64,000 nt of DNA, taken from assembly GCF_000378385.1 (NCBI RefSeq), contig NZ_KB899676.1:59650-123649 (forward strand), given 5' to 3'. Every line of letters starts with the position of its first letter. Within the stretch, counting starts at the first letter, position 1. The translations under genes and the position numbers were made by a program. Below the pieces are notes generated by a model. The model searched no databases. It was not told the origin of the DNA and saw only the letters and a program-made list of their open reading frames with translations. Positions 45,724 through 54,262 of the stretch are shown here, piece by piece. Origin of the DNA: Paenibacillus daejeonensis DSM 15491. Its GTDB lineage: Bacteria > Bacillota > Bacilli > Paenibacillales > Paenibacillaceae.

Positions 45724-46875
45724 TTAATTAGACAAGGATAGAATTAAACTCACAGCCTCCGCACGCGTGGCAAAGACATGCGGCGCAAACACATTACCCT
45801 CTCGTCCATTCATCAGTCCAGCAGCATGAGCTGCGGCTACTTCGGCTCTGGCCCAGGCAGGAATCTCCGCCGCGTCTGCAAACGTCAATGTCGCGTCAGG
45901 CGTGGTCTGGAGCTGGTGCGCGCGGACAATAATGACTGCCAGTTCAGCACGGGTAATGCGCTGCGCCGGTCTGAACGTGCCATCCTCGTAACCGCCGATA
46001 ATGCCCGCTCCTGCAATTGGCGCTAGATAAGGCTCTACCCAAGCCGGAATGTCCTGCTCGTCCGAGAAGCTGGCTTGAGCAGTCGTCTCCTCAGTTACTG
46101 GCAGCGCACGTCCCAGCATGGCCACGAATTCCGCCCTGCTCACCTGACCATTAGGACGGAAGGTGTTATCCTCATAGCCATTGACGATCCCCTTGCTCAC
46201 AGCTTGTTCAATCGCGGATTTTGCCCAATGATTCGTCAAATCTGTAAATTCAGGAGAAGGTGCGACAGGCGGTACTTCAGGTGCTGGCTCTGGCTGCTCC
46301 GGCTGGGTGGGGTGCTCAGGCTCAGGGTCCACTGGTTCTGTAGGCTCCTGCTCCCCTTGCCATTCCTCGATCGAGTCGCTATCCAGCTGCAGCTCTACCT
46401 CATACTCGTGATCATACAGGAAGGTCGGACTGACCTGCCAGTAGATCTTCACCCAGCCCTCCAGCTTCTCACTCAGATCGTCAACCTCAAATGAGACGAC
46501 TCGGGTATTGGCTTGCTCGTTCTCCACTACCGTCTCCGGTGTCGCAAGCCCGTTGCCAGTGTCGATTTTGAACCCAATAATTTCCTTGCTCTGCTTGAGA
46601 GTCACTTCTACCGTCAGCTTACCGTTCTCCACAATGAGCTTGGCCGGCGTCACGACATAATCCTGCATGACGGAGACCTGGTCCGTATTGTGCTTCAGGA
46701 AGGTGTAGTCCAGGCTGTACACACCATCAGCCAGCTGCTGCCCTGTCTCTGCCGCGTATGCGATAGAAGGTCCTTGTTGATTTGTACCGGAAATCACGGC
46801 CCCAGGTGACACCGGTGTTAGCAGCACAGCCACGAGCGCTACAGATGCAGCCGTTGTTTTTATGTACGTATTCAA
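45724..46875 (-). CDS. SLH-anchored NEAT-domain haem-binding protein
   Basis: 383 residues. Signal peptide to about residue 42 (AYAAET). One NEAT domain (48-168) with DGVYSLDYTFLKHNTDQVSV, KLIVENGKLTVEVTLKQSKE and the haem-ligand motif YDHEY (Tyr154, Tyr158). Pro/Glu-rich spacer (PTEPVDPEPEHPTQPEQPEP), then three SLH domains (213-383). It should sit on the S-layer/cell-wall polymer and bind haem for iron uptake. A Fur-like box lies upstream. The two NEAT-type genes behind it on the same strand extend the system; no membrane haem importer or sortase is present in the window. Confidence 0.92.
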   Translation of the reverse strand: MNTYIKTTAASVALVAVLLTPVSPGAVISGTNQQGPSIAYAAETGQQLADGVYSLDYTFLKHNTDQVSVMQDYVVTPAKLIVENGKLTVEVTLKQSKEIIGFKIDTGNGLATPETVVENEQANTRVVSFEVDDLSEKLEGWVKIYWQVSPTFLYDHEYEVELQLDSDSIEEWQGEQEPTEPVDPEPEHPTQPEQPEPAPEVPPVAPSPEFTDLTNHWAKSAIEQAVSKGIVNGYEDNTFRPNGQVSRAEFVAMLGRALPVTEETTAQASFSDEQDIPAWVEPYLAPIAGAGIIGGYEDGTFRPAQRITRAELAVIIVRAHQLQTTPDATLTFADAAEIPAWARAEVAAAHAAGLMNGREGNVFAPHVFATRAEAVSLILSLSN

Positions 46876-46896
46876 AATAAAAGCCTCCCACTCTCA

Positions 46897-46916
46897 ATTG
46901 ATTATCATTCTCATTA
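46897..46916. promoter_or_regulatory. Fur box before the NEAT-SLH gene
   Basis: Minus strand TGAGAATGATAATCA matches the 7-1-7 Fur consensus (TGATAAT-N-ATTATCA) with two differences, about 25 bases before the ATG. Confidence 0.75.
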
Positions 46917-47490
46917 ACTCAATTGATAAAAGCATACCGCATCCTTCCAGCAGCTGTCAAATTGTTTTTTACATACACTGGCTAATCCCTCCGAGCCTTC
47001 CCTGCTCTAACGCTTGCCAGCTCACCTTGGCGGCAAGCTTTGATGATATGGGCCGTTTTTTGCCTTGTAAGGAATCGTGTCAAGCATTACAGCCACGAGT
47101 AGGCCAAAATAGGCCGCTAAGTGCTTCCTGCGAGAGTGTCGATTCATGCGGTATCGGTTATCGCTTATCACTCAGCTTATATTTTTGTTGTAACGGCCAC
47201 CACAGCCGCTATTTCGCCAAAAATCAAGTCACTTTGAATTCTAACGGCCACCAGCGCAGTTATTGGAGGGTTTTCGAGGCTCCAGCGGTCTGTTTGGCCA
47301 CAATAGGCGCATATATGGCCGTTAGAGATGATGAGCTACCTTTTCAGGGCAAATAAGCGTATATATGGCCGTTAGCCGGAAGGGCAGCAGCGAGGACGCG
47401 CAGGGGTAGGCGATGCCTAGCAGTAGGTCGGCGGCCGGCCCCCTTCTCTTTGTAGCATGTATTACAGCCGACGAACGGCCGGTTTGGGAG
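46917..47490. other. Gene-free region with short repeats
   Basis: No gene seen. It contains short repeated motifs: AACGGCCACCA twice (47192, 47241), ATATATGGCCGTTAG twice (47310 and 47350 region), and related AGGCCGCTAAG pieces. These look like a decayed intergenic repeat family. Confidence 0.5.
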
Positions 47491-47523
47491 AAAAAAAACA
47501 GCGGCATCGCTGCCACTGTTTTT
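47491..47523 (-). terminator. Terminator after nrdR
   Basis: AAACAG-TGGCA-GCGA-TGCCG-CTGTTT stem followed on the minus strand by a long T run (eight T). A-rich on the other side, so possibly bidirectional. Confidence 0.85.
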
Positions 47524-47582
47524 ACGACCATCCTTATGTTCGTTTCGGACGTCTACAAACCAACACGAATTAACGCGCCGTG

Positions 47583-48062
47583 CTACCGCCCGTCCTTGTC
47601 AGACATCGGGTGCTTGGACAGCAATCCGGTCAGCTCTTTCATGAACATGTTGATATCCTTGAACTGTCGGTACACCGAGGCGAAGCGCACGTAAGCGACT
47701 TCATCAATCGGGTACAGCTGCTCCATCACCAGCTCGCCGATCTGGAAGCTCTCGACCTCGGCCTGTGCCGTGGTCCGGATTTCCTTCTCCACCTCGGAGA
47801 CGATAACCTCCAGCTGGTCGATGGAGACCGGTCGTTTCTCGCAGGCCCGGATGAGACCGCGCAAAATTTTGTCCCGGCTGAATTCTTCGCGGCTGCCGCC
47901 TTTTTTAATGACAATCAGCGGCGTCTCTTCGATCATTTCGAAGGTAGTGAAGCGACGGCTGCACTGTTCACACTCGCGTCGTCTGCGAATCGATTTATTC
48001 TCGTTGGCAGGCCTGGAGTCCAGTACCTTCGTGCCCGCATAATCGCAATAGGGACATTTCAT
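47583..48062 (-). CDS. nrdR: Ribonucleotide reductase transcriptional repressor NrdR
   Basis: 159 residues, normal length. Zinc ribbon at the N-terminus (MKCPYCDY ... CEQCSRRF: four Cys), basic segment RRRRECEQC, then the ATP-cone domain ([54 protein letters not shown]). It binds ATP/dATP and represses ribonucleotide reductase operons through NrdR boxes. GGAGGG 9 bases before the ATG. Position next to coaE/polA matches Bacillus gene order. Confidence 0.98.
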   Translation of the reverse strand: MKCPYCDYAGTKVLDSRPANENKSIRRRRECEQCSRRFTTFEMIEETPLIVIKKGGSREEFSRDKILRGLIRACEKRPVSIDQLEVIVSEVEKEIRTTAQAEVESFQIGELVMEQLYPIDEVAYVRFASVYRQFKDINMFMKELTGLLSKHPMSDKDGR

Positions 48063-48188
48063 ATTCGTTATTCCCTCCGTTCTCTCGCTTCGTTTTTTTG
48101 GGGTCGGAACAATTTACCATGTATTCAGAGTTATGATTGGACGAAAAACGCACATAATACTTTTACCAACCGCAAGGAGGTGACACAC

Positions 48189-48407
48189 ATGAGCCAAAAC
48201 CGCAGCAGCAACCAACTGGTCGTACCACAAGCTACAGCAGCGCTGGACCAAATGAAATACGAGGTAGCGCAAGAGCTGGGTATCGCAATTCCGCAAGACG
48301 GATATTATGGTAATATGGCTACTCGCGATGCGGGTTCCCTGGGGGGTTATATTACTCGCCGCCTGGTACAAATCGCTGAGGAATCTCTTGCCGGTCAATA
48401 CAAATAA
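48189..48407 (+). CDS. Alpha/beta-type small acid-soluble spore protein
   Basis: 72 residues with a very strong ribosome site (AAGGAGGTG). The family signature is complete: LVVPQATAALDQMKYEVAQE followed by LGI and then YYGNMATRDAGSLGGYITRR, including the Glu-Ile/Leu site cut by the GPR germination protease (KYEVAQELG). These proteins coat spore DNA and protect it from UV and heat. It is transcribed away from nrdR; expression would be forespore-specific (sigma-G), but I did not identify the promoter with confidence. Direct evidence that the organism forms endospores. Confidence 0.97.
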   Translation: MSQNRSSNQLVVPQATAALDQMKYEVAQELGIAIPQDGYYGNMATRDAGSLGGYITRRLVQIAEESLAGQYK

Positions 48408-48424
48408 TACTGAGGCTTAATACG

Positions 48425-48470
48425 GAAGCTTTGACCCTGACGAGAGTCAGTTGGTCAAAGCTTTCTTTTT
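48425..48470 (+). terminator. Terminator after the spore protein gene
   Basis: GAAGCTTTGACC / GGTCAAAGCTTTC long stem with an inner CTGAC-GAGA-GTCAG hairpin, followed by TTTTT. Confidence 0.95.
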
Positions 48471-48508
48471 CAATTGTATGGCTATATAGGAACGTCCCTG
48501 ATGGAGGC

Positions 48509-49072
48509 TCACAGCTGCGGATACAAGGACTTGTATTTGTCGTAGTAATAAAAGACCCGTTTGACATAGTGCCTGGTCTCACCAAAGGGCACATCGCTTA
48601 ATTGCTCCAGCGTACCATCCCACACATGCTCTGTCATCCAGCGCTTCACATTGCCTGGACCGGCATTGTACGCAGCAACCGCCGCGATCTGATTCTGATC
48701 AAATTGCTTGTTCAGCGATTGCATGTACCAGGACCCCATCTCTATGCTCACATCCGCACGATGATGAATATCGTCCATCGACACCGCTGTAAACTTGGCT
48801 TGGTCAATAATCCAATCTGCCGTATCCGGCATGATCTGCATAATTCCGAGCGCCCCCTTGGAGGATTCGCGGCCCGTCTGAAAATTGGTCTCCGACCGAA
48901 TGATCGCAGCAAGCAAATGGGGATCCACTTCATAGTTGCTCGCGCTTGCGCGAATATCTTCCCGGTAATGAATCGGATACATCAGCTTCTCGATCCAATC
49001 TGATTTGATAAACAGGACAACTGCAACGACGGCGAGCGTCAACACCAACAGTCTGCGTGCCAGCCGTTTCAT
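48509..49072 (-). CDS. Lytic transglycosylase (SLT domain), membrane-anchored
   Basis: 187 residues. One N-terminal membrane segment (LLVLTLAVVAVVLFIKS), then a goose-type SLT domain: catalytic Glu in AAIIRSETNFQTG, SSKGALGIMQIMPDTA, and AVAAYNAGPGNVKRW. It cleaves peptidoglycan between MurNAc and GlcNAc with formation of anhydro-muropeptides. The start overlaps the coaE stop by four bases (ATGA). The same neighbour follows coaE in many Bacillales. Confidence 0.94.
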   Translation of the reverse strand: MKRLARRLLVLTLAVVAVVLFIKSDWIEKLMYPIHYREDIRASASNYEVDPHLLAAIIRSETNFQTGRESSKGALGIMQIMPDTADWIIDQAKFTAVSMDDIHHRADVSIEMGSWYMQSLNKQFDQNQIAAVAAYNAGPGNVKRWMTEHVWDGTLEQLSDVPFGETRHYVKRVFYYYDKYKSLYPQL

Positions 49073-49668
49073 CGTATCACCGCCTCGCGCATAAAAGCTT
49101 CCACTTGCCGCTCCGTCTCTTCAAGCGATCCGCTGTTGTCAATTAACCAATCGGCCCGTTTGCGTTTTTCCTCAATATCCATCTGCAGCCCGATTCGGGA
49201 GAGCGCCTCTTCCTCCGTCATCCCTGGCGTGCGGGCAAGCAGCCGCTCCACCTGGAGCTTCTGGGGTATGTATACGACCAATACGCCCTCGTACAGCCCG
49301 GCTTGTCCCGTCTCATACAGCAGGGGAATATCAGCCACGGCCAGCCTGGCGGGGTTCTCTTCCTCGTAGTGTTGAAGCCTCGCCTGCATCCGTTCCCGGA
49401 TGGCTGGATGCAAGATGGCTTCCAGTTGCTTCAGCTTGTCCCGGTCGCCAAAAACCAGCTTCCCCAGCGCTTGCCGGTCCAGCGTGTCGTCCGGAGCCCG
49501 TACGCCTTGTCCGAACTGCCGGATGACGGCGGCCAGCGCTGGCTCGCCCGGCATCACGACTTCTCTGGCCACCTGGTCTGCATCCACCAAGGCGGCGCCG
49601 CGGGCGACGAGCATCGCCGCGACGGTACTTTTGCCGCAGGCGATCCCGCCAGTCAATCCGATTTTCAT
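49069..49668 (-). CDS. coaE: Dephospho-CoA kinase
   Basis: 199 residues from ATG 49668 (GAGGTG 6 bases upstream); a GTG nine bases earlier is closer than usual to any ribosome site. P-loop GLTGGIACGKSTVAAML at the N-terminus, DADQVAREVVMPGEPAL, HPAIRERM and DIPLLYETG are the family motifs. It performs the last step of coenzyme A synthesis, phosphorylating the 3'-hydroxyl of dephospho-CoA. Part of the polA-mutM-ytaF-coaE cluster. Confidence 0.97.
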   Translation of the reverse strand: MKIGLTGGIACGKSTVAAMLVARGAALVDADQVAREVVMPGEPALAAVIRQFGQGVRAPDDTLDRQALGKLVFGDRDKLKQLEAILHPAIRERMQARLQHYEEENPARLAVADIPLLYETGQAGLYEGVLVVYIPQKLQVERLLARTPGMTEEEALSRIGLQMDIEEKRKRADWLIDNSGSLEETERQVEAFMREAVIR

Positions 49669-49696
49669 GGGTCTCACCTCTTCTTCCTGGCACAGA

Positions 49697-50422
49697 CTAC
49701 ATCAATTTTAGAATACCCATCATGACCAGAATCAGTCCTGGCAGCAGCGACAAAGCCCGCATGCGGTTCGACGTGGCAAACCGGAACCCAACGCGCAATC
49801 CGATCAGCAGGAAACTGCCGCTGGCGACCGCAATTAACAGCGATGTCCATAATGGTGAAAAACCGAGCAAAGCCGCGCCCAGCCCCGCGCCAAAAGCGTC
49901 CAGCGATAACGCGCAGCCAAGCAAGAGCGCCTCCGAAGCCGAGATGGTTCCGGAGCGGTCCATATCCGCCGCCTGCGGCTTGCGCAGAATATGGATGACG
50001 ATACCAAGCCGCTTGAGCTCCACAATCATCACCATCGTAGGCGATAAAGTCTGCTGTTCCTCGAGCGATAAGCCTCCGTCTGATGAACCTATGCCCGGTT
50101 CGTCTGTCTTGTGCTGTCCGTTCTCTTGGCGTTCCTCCGTCTCATTGCCCGCTCGTCGTACAAACTGAATAATCGCGAACAATCCGATCCCAATCAGAAT
50201 AATTGCCCCGATCCACTGTCCCGCTACCGGTGACAGATAATTCGATAGCCACTGGCCGGCGACCATGGATACCCCGATGACAAATCCCGAGCAGCAGGCA
50301 ATAATCAAAATCGACAACAGTGGAATCCGAATTCTGCGCAGCCCGTACGTGACGCCCACGCCGAAGCCGTCCAGGCTGACTGCGCAAGCAAGCATCACGA
50401 GCGAAACCATGTGAGCCAGCAT
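49697..50422 (-). CDS. ytaF: MntP/YtaF-type sporulation membrane protein
   Basis: 241 residues, AAGGAGGG before the ATG. Two homologous halves of three membrane segments each with the Asp-containing motif repeated: ACAVSLDGFGVGVTYGLR and GCALSLDAFGAGLGAALLG. A hydrophilic loop (about 90-145, charged) joins them. MntP relatives export manganese; the YtaF subgroup is linked to sporulation in Bacillus and lies at this position between mutM and coaE. Ion specificity is not known for this subgroup. Confidence 0.93.
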   Translation of the reverse strand: MLAHMVSLVMLACAVSLDGFGVGVTYGLRRIRIPLLSILIIACCSGFVIGVSMVAGQWLSNYLSPVAGQWIGAIILIGIGLFAIIQFVRRAGNETEERQENGQHKTDEPGIGSSDGGLSLEEQQTLSPTMVMIVELKRLGIVIHILRKPQAADMDRSGTISASEALLLGCALSLDAFGAGLGAALLGFSPLWTSLLIAVASGSFLLIGLRVGFRFATSNRMRALSLLPGLILVMMGILKLM

Positions 50423-50510
50423 CGATGTGTCCCTCCTTACAGGCGCATCTAGGCGCGCCCATATCTGTTACACATCATATGCAAGGAGCTAATCTGGGTG
50501 CATCGCTTTT

Positions 50511-51422
50511 CTACCGCTCCGCTGTTTTGCCTGGAGCCGAGCCGTCCTGAGACAGCTTGACGGAACGCCGCTTGCTGGGCGCAACTGTACCGCGCGGGGC
50601 CCGTTGACAGCGAACGCAGATATGCGTACCGCGTCCGGTAACAGCGAATTTCACAATATTCCCGCCGCAGCTCGGACAAGGCTGATCCTGTCTCCCATAG
50701 ACCGAGAGCTGATGCTGGAACATGCCCATCTCGCCTTGACCATTGACATACGATTTAATGGACGACCCGCCTGCTTCGACAGCTTGGCCCAGTGTGAGCA
50801 GGATCGCTTCATGCAGTCGCTGCCACTCCGGCCGAGTCAGGCTGTCGGCTGTCCGCTCCGGATGAATCCGTGCCAGAAACAACGCCTCATCCACATAAAT
50901 ATTCCCCAATCCAACCACATATTCCTGATTGAGCAGAAGCGGCTTGATCCTGGTGCTCTTGTGAGAGAGCATTCGGCGCAGCTCGCTTGAGGTGAAAGCT
51001 TCAGAAAACGGTTCAACGCCAAGCCGGTTTAGAGGCGGCAGAGCGAATTCCTGACCCGGTTCAAACAAATGCATGGTTCCGAACTGACGAACATCCTTGT
51101 ATCGTAACGTCGTTCCATCCGTAAAATGAAACAACACGTGCGTGTGCTTCTCAACCGGCTCCTCCTCACGGAACAGCCCATAACGGCCTTCCATCCGAAG
51201 GTGAGATACCAGAACCAGACCGTCGAGCAGCAACCGCAAAAACTTGCCCCTGCGCTCTACGCTCTCGATAGTCCGTCCGGCCAGCGCAGCTGCAAAAGCT
51301 TCTGGCTCTGCAGGACGCTGGATAATACGCGGCAGATGTACCGTCACTCGCTCGATAGTCTTGCCTGCGACCAGCTCACTCAGTGTGCGCCGCACAGTTT
51401 CTACTTCCGGCAACTCCGGCAT
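50511..51422 (-). CDS. mutM: Formamidopyrimidine-DNA glycosylase (Fpg/MutM)
   Basis: 303 residues, about 30 longer than usual at the C-terminus. Catalytic N-terminus PELPEVETVRRTL (Pro1 nucleophile after Met removal, Glu2), helix-two-turn-helix (RIKPLLLNQEYVVGLGNIYVDEAL), and the zinc finger CPSCGG...ICVRCQR. It removes 8-oxoguanine and fapy lesions from DNA. The extra tail (RGTVAPSKRRSVKLSQDGSA) is basic and likely flexible. Follows polA by 39 bases, probably in one operon. Confidence 0.97.
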   Translation of the reverse strand: MPELPEVETVRRTLSELVAGKTIERVTVHLPRIIQRPAEPEAFAAALAGRTIESVERRGKFLRLLLDGLVLVSHLRMEGRYGLFREEEPVEKHTHVLFHFTDGTTLRYKDVRQFGTMHLFEPGQEFALPPLNRLGVEPFSEAFTSSELRRMLSHKSTRIKPLLLNQEYVVGLGNIYVDEALFLARIHPERTADSLTRPEWQRLHEAILLTLGQAVEAGGSSIKSYVNGQGEMGMFQHQLSVYGRQDQPCPSCGGNIVKFAVTGRGTHICVRCQRAPRGTVAPSKRRSVKLSQDGSAPGKTAER

Positions 51423-51461
51423 ATCCTCAACTCCTCTATTCCCATTATAACCGAGACGACC

Positions 51462-54122
51462 TTATTTCGTCTCATACCAATTGGCACCGTAGCTCACATC
51501 CGCACGAAGCGGAACATCCAGCTCGATCGCCGATTCCATCACCTCAGGCACCAGCGTTTGCATCGTCTCCAGCTCGTCCTGCGGCACTTCAAAAACCAAT
51601 TCATCATGCACCTGCAGCAGCATCCGGCTGCGCAGCTTGCGTGCGCTCAGCTCTTCATCCATTCGGACCATGGCCAGCTTGATAATATCCGCCGCTGTTC
51701 CTTGAATCGGCGTATTCATCGCTGTGCGCTCCGCGAACGAACGGACATTGAAGTTGGACGCTTTGATCTCCGGGAGGTAGCGCCGCCGTTCCAACAATGT
51801 AGTCACGTATCCGTCATCACGGGCTTGCTTCACGATGTTATCCATATAAGCTCTAACGCCCTGGAAGGCATCGAAATACTGGTCGATGAACCGCGCTGCA
51901 TCCTTACGCGTAATGTTCAGGTTCTGGGACAGTCCAAAATCACTGATACCATAGACAATGCCGAAATTGACGGCCTTGGCTTGGCGACGCATATTGCCGT
52001 CCACCTGATCTTCACTAACGCCGAACACATCCATCGCCGTCTTCGTATGAATATCCATATTGTGAATGAACGCTTCCTTCAGTCCTGGATCTCCTGAAAT
52101 ATGGGCCAATACCCGCAGCTCAATCTGCGAGTAGTCCGCCGCCAGAATCGACCAGCCCGCTTCCGAGGGCACGAAGGCCTTGCGGATTTTGCGGCCTTCC
52201 TCCAGACGGATTGGAATGTTCTGAAGGTTAGGAAACTGACTGCTCAGACGGCCTGTCGCCGCAATCGTCTGCCGGAAATACGTATGCACCTTGCCGGTGT
52301 CCTGGCGGATCTCCTTCAGCAAGCCTTCGATATACGTCGATTGCAGCTTGGTCAGCTGGCGATAATGCAGAATCGATGGGATGATCCCATGATACGGCTC
52401 CAGCTTTTCCAGTACGTCCGCATCGGTCGAGTACCCCGTCTTGGTCTTCTTCACAACGGGCAGTCCCAGCTTCTCGAAGAGGATCTCTCCGAGCTGGCGG
52501 GTGGAGCCGATATTGAACTCTGTGCCCGCATGCGCATAGACGTCTTGCATAGCGGTGGCAATCCGGCTCTCGATCTCTGAGCCCAGCTTGTTCAGCTCTT
52601 CTGATTGCACCGTAATGCCCTGCTTCTCCATTCCCGCCAGAATGGACGACAGCGGCAGCTCCAGCTCATAGTACAGCTTGTGCATACCACTCTTCTCCAG
52701 CTCTTCCTGCTGAATGGCATGCAGCGCCTGGAGGGCGTACGCCTTGCTGGCAAGATGCGGATACAAGACTTCTTGCCCTGGCACCTTGAACTTGGCTCCC
52801 TTGCCGTACACATCTTCGTCTGCTGCCACAATTGGCAGCTGATGCCGATGGGTCAGGCCATTTAGCGTGTGGTTGGGATCGGTTGGATCCAGGAGGTACG
52901 CTGCCAGCTGCACATCGAAGCTGATGCCGCGCAGTTCAAGCCCTTGCCAGCTCAGTGCGAGCTGGGATTTGTGCATATCATATCCCCGCTTCTCCTGCTT
53001 GGGGTCTGCCAGCCAATCCCGGATTGGCCCTGCCGCTTCGCTCGCCAACACCTCGGCGGAGACCACATGCACTTGCTCTCCCATTGCAAAAGCCAGAGCC
53101 AGCAGCTCCGCGTGATGCGGATTCTCGCCGACCGCCTCTACGAGCAAGCTCTGCACCTCGCTTAGTTTGTCAGCCAGTGCTTCCAGCTCTTCGGCACCTG
53201 AGACAGTTACCACGTCCAGCTCGGGCTGCTCGCCTGCAGCCTCATCGACCGTCGCTGCGCCAGAAGGAAGATCCAGACGCTCCAATAGCGAACGGAACTC
53301 AAGTTTACGAAACGCTCCCGCTAGCACAGCCCCATCATACCCGTCATATTTCATTCCTTCGGGTCCGTGCTCCAGCGGAACCTCGCGATAAATTGTTGCC
53401 AGCTCCTTGCTCTTGCGCGCATCGTCCTGGTGGTTCTCCACCCGCTCCTTCAGCTTGCCCTTGAGGGAATCACTTGCCTCCAGTACCGCTTCCACGGAGC
53501 CATGCTCATGCAGCAGCTTAAGCGCGGTCTTCTCGCCAACGCCCGGGATGCCGGGAATATTATCTGACGTATCACCCATCAGACCTTTCAGATCAATGAT
53601 CTGCAGCGGCTCCAGACCATAGCGCTCCTTGATTGCTGCGGGATCATAGCGCTCCACCTCGCTCACACCCTTGCGGGTCAAGGCGACGGTTACTTGGTCG
53701 GAGGCCAGCTGCAGCATATCCTTGTCTCCGCTCACAACAAGCGTTTCAATGCCTTGCTCATCCGCCATCCGGGTCAGGGTGCCGATGATATCATCGGCCT
53801 CAAAGCCGTCAAGCTCGAAGCGCGCCACGCCAAAGGCAGTGAGCAAATCCTTGAGCAGCGGGAATTGGCTCGATAGCTCGGATGGGGTTTTCTCGCGACC
53901 CGCTTTGTATTCCGCAAAGCCTTCATGGCGGAACGTCATTTTTCCCGCGTCGAAGGCCACCATAATATGGGTCGGCTTTTCTTCCTCAAGCAGCTTCAGC
54001 AGAATGGTCGTAAAGCCAAATACCGCATTCGTATGCTGTCCCGCCGCATTCGTTAGAGGGGGCAGCGCATAAAACGCCCGGTAGGCGATGCTGTTGCCAT
54101 CTATCAACATCCATTTATCCAT
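51462..54122 (-). CDS. polA: DNA polymerase I
   Basis: 886 residues from ATG 54122 (GAGGTG upstream; the preceding TTG is too near it). The 5'-nuclease domain (1-290) has LIDGNSIAYRAFYALPP, FEADDIIGTL and DNIPGIPGVGEKTALKLL. The central 3'-5' exonuclease fold (about 310-490) lacks the acidic metal ligands, as in Bacillus polymerases, so proofreading is unlikely. The polymerase domain has TGRLSSQFPNLQNIP, LAADYSQIELRVLAH (motif A), RRQAKAVNFGIVYGIS (motif B) and LQVHDELVFE (motif C). Functions in Okazaki fragment processing and repair. Confidence 0.98.
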   Translation of the reverse strand: MDKWMLIDGNSIAYRAFYALPPLTNAAGQHTNAVFGFTTILLKLLEEEKPTHIMVAFDAGKMTFRHEGFAEYKAGREKTPSELSSQFPLLKDLLTAFGVARFELDGFEADDIIGTLTRMADEQGIETLVVSGDKDMLQLASDQVTVALTRKGVSEVERYDPAAIKERYGLEPLQIIDLKGLMGDTSDNIPGIPGVGEKTALKLLHEHGSVEAVLEASDSLKGKLKERVENHQDDARKSKELATIYREVPLEHGPEGMKYDGYDGAVLAGAFRKLEFRSLLERLDLPSGAATVDEAAGEQPELDVVTVSGAEELEALADKLSEVQSLLVEAVGENPHHAELLALAFAMGEQVHVVSAEVLASEAAGPIRDWLADPKQEKRGYDMHKSQLALSWQGLELRGISFDVQLAAYLLDPTDPNHTLNGLTHRHQLPIVAADEDVYGKGAKFKVPGQEVLYPHLASKAYALQALHAIQQEELEKSGMHKLYYELELPLSSILAGMEKQGITVQSEELNKLGSEIESRIATAMQDVYAHAGTEFNIGSTRQLGEILFEKLGLPVVKKTKTGYSTDADVLEKLEPYHGIIPSILHYRQLTKLQSTYIEGLLKEIRQDTGKVHTYFRQTIAATGRLSSQFPNLQNIPIRLEEGRKIRKAFVPSEAGWSILAADYSQIELRVLAHISGDPGLKEAFIHNMDIHTKTAMDVFGVSEDQVDGNMRRQAKAVNFGIVYGISDFGLSQNLNITRKDAARFIDQYFDAFQGVRAYMDNIVKQARDDGYVTTLLERRRYLPEIKASNFNVRSFAERTAMNTPIQGTAADIIKLAMVRMDEELSARKLRSRMLLQVHDELVFEVPQDELETMQTLVPEVMESAIELDVPLRADVSYGANWYETK

Positions 54123-54262
54123 CAAGGCACCTCACTCATCAACGTATCTACATCTATCATATCACAAAAAAAACAAGCTTTCCCACTCCGCAGCCCCTGG
54201 CTCCTGTTGGGAAAACTTGTGCTGGCACCCACTCCATCATGTTCGGAGGAAATTCCGGGGAA

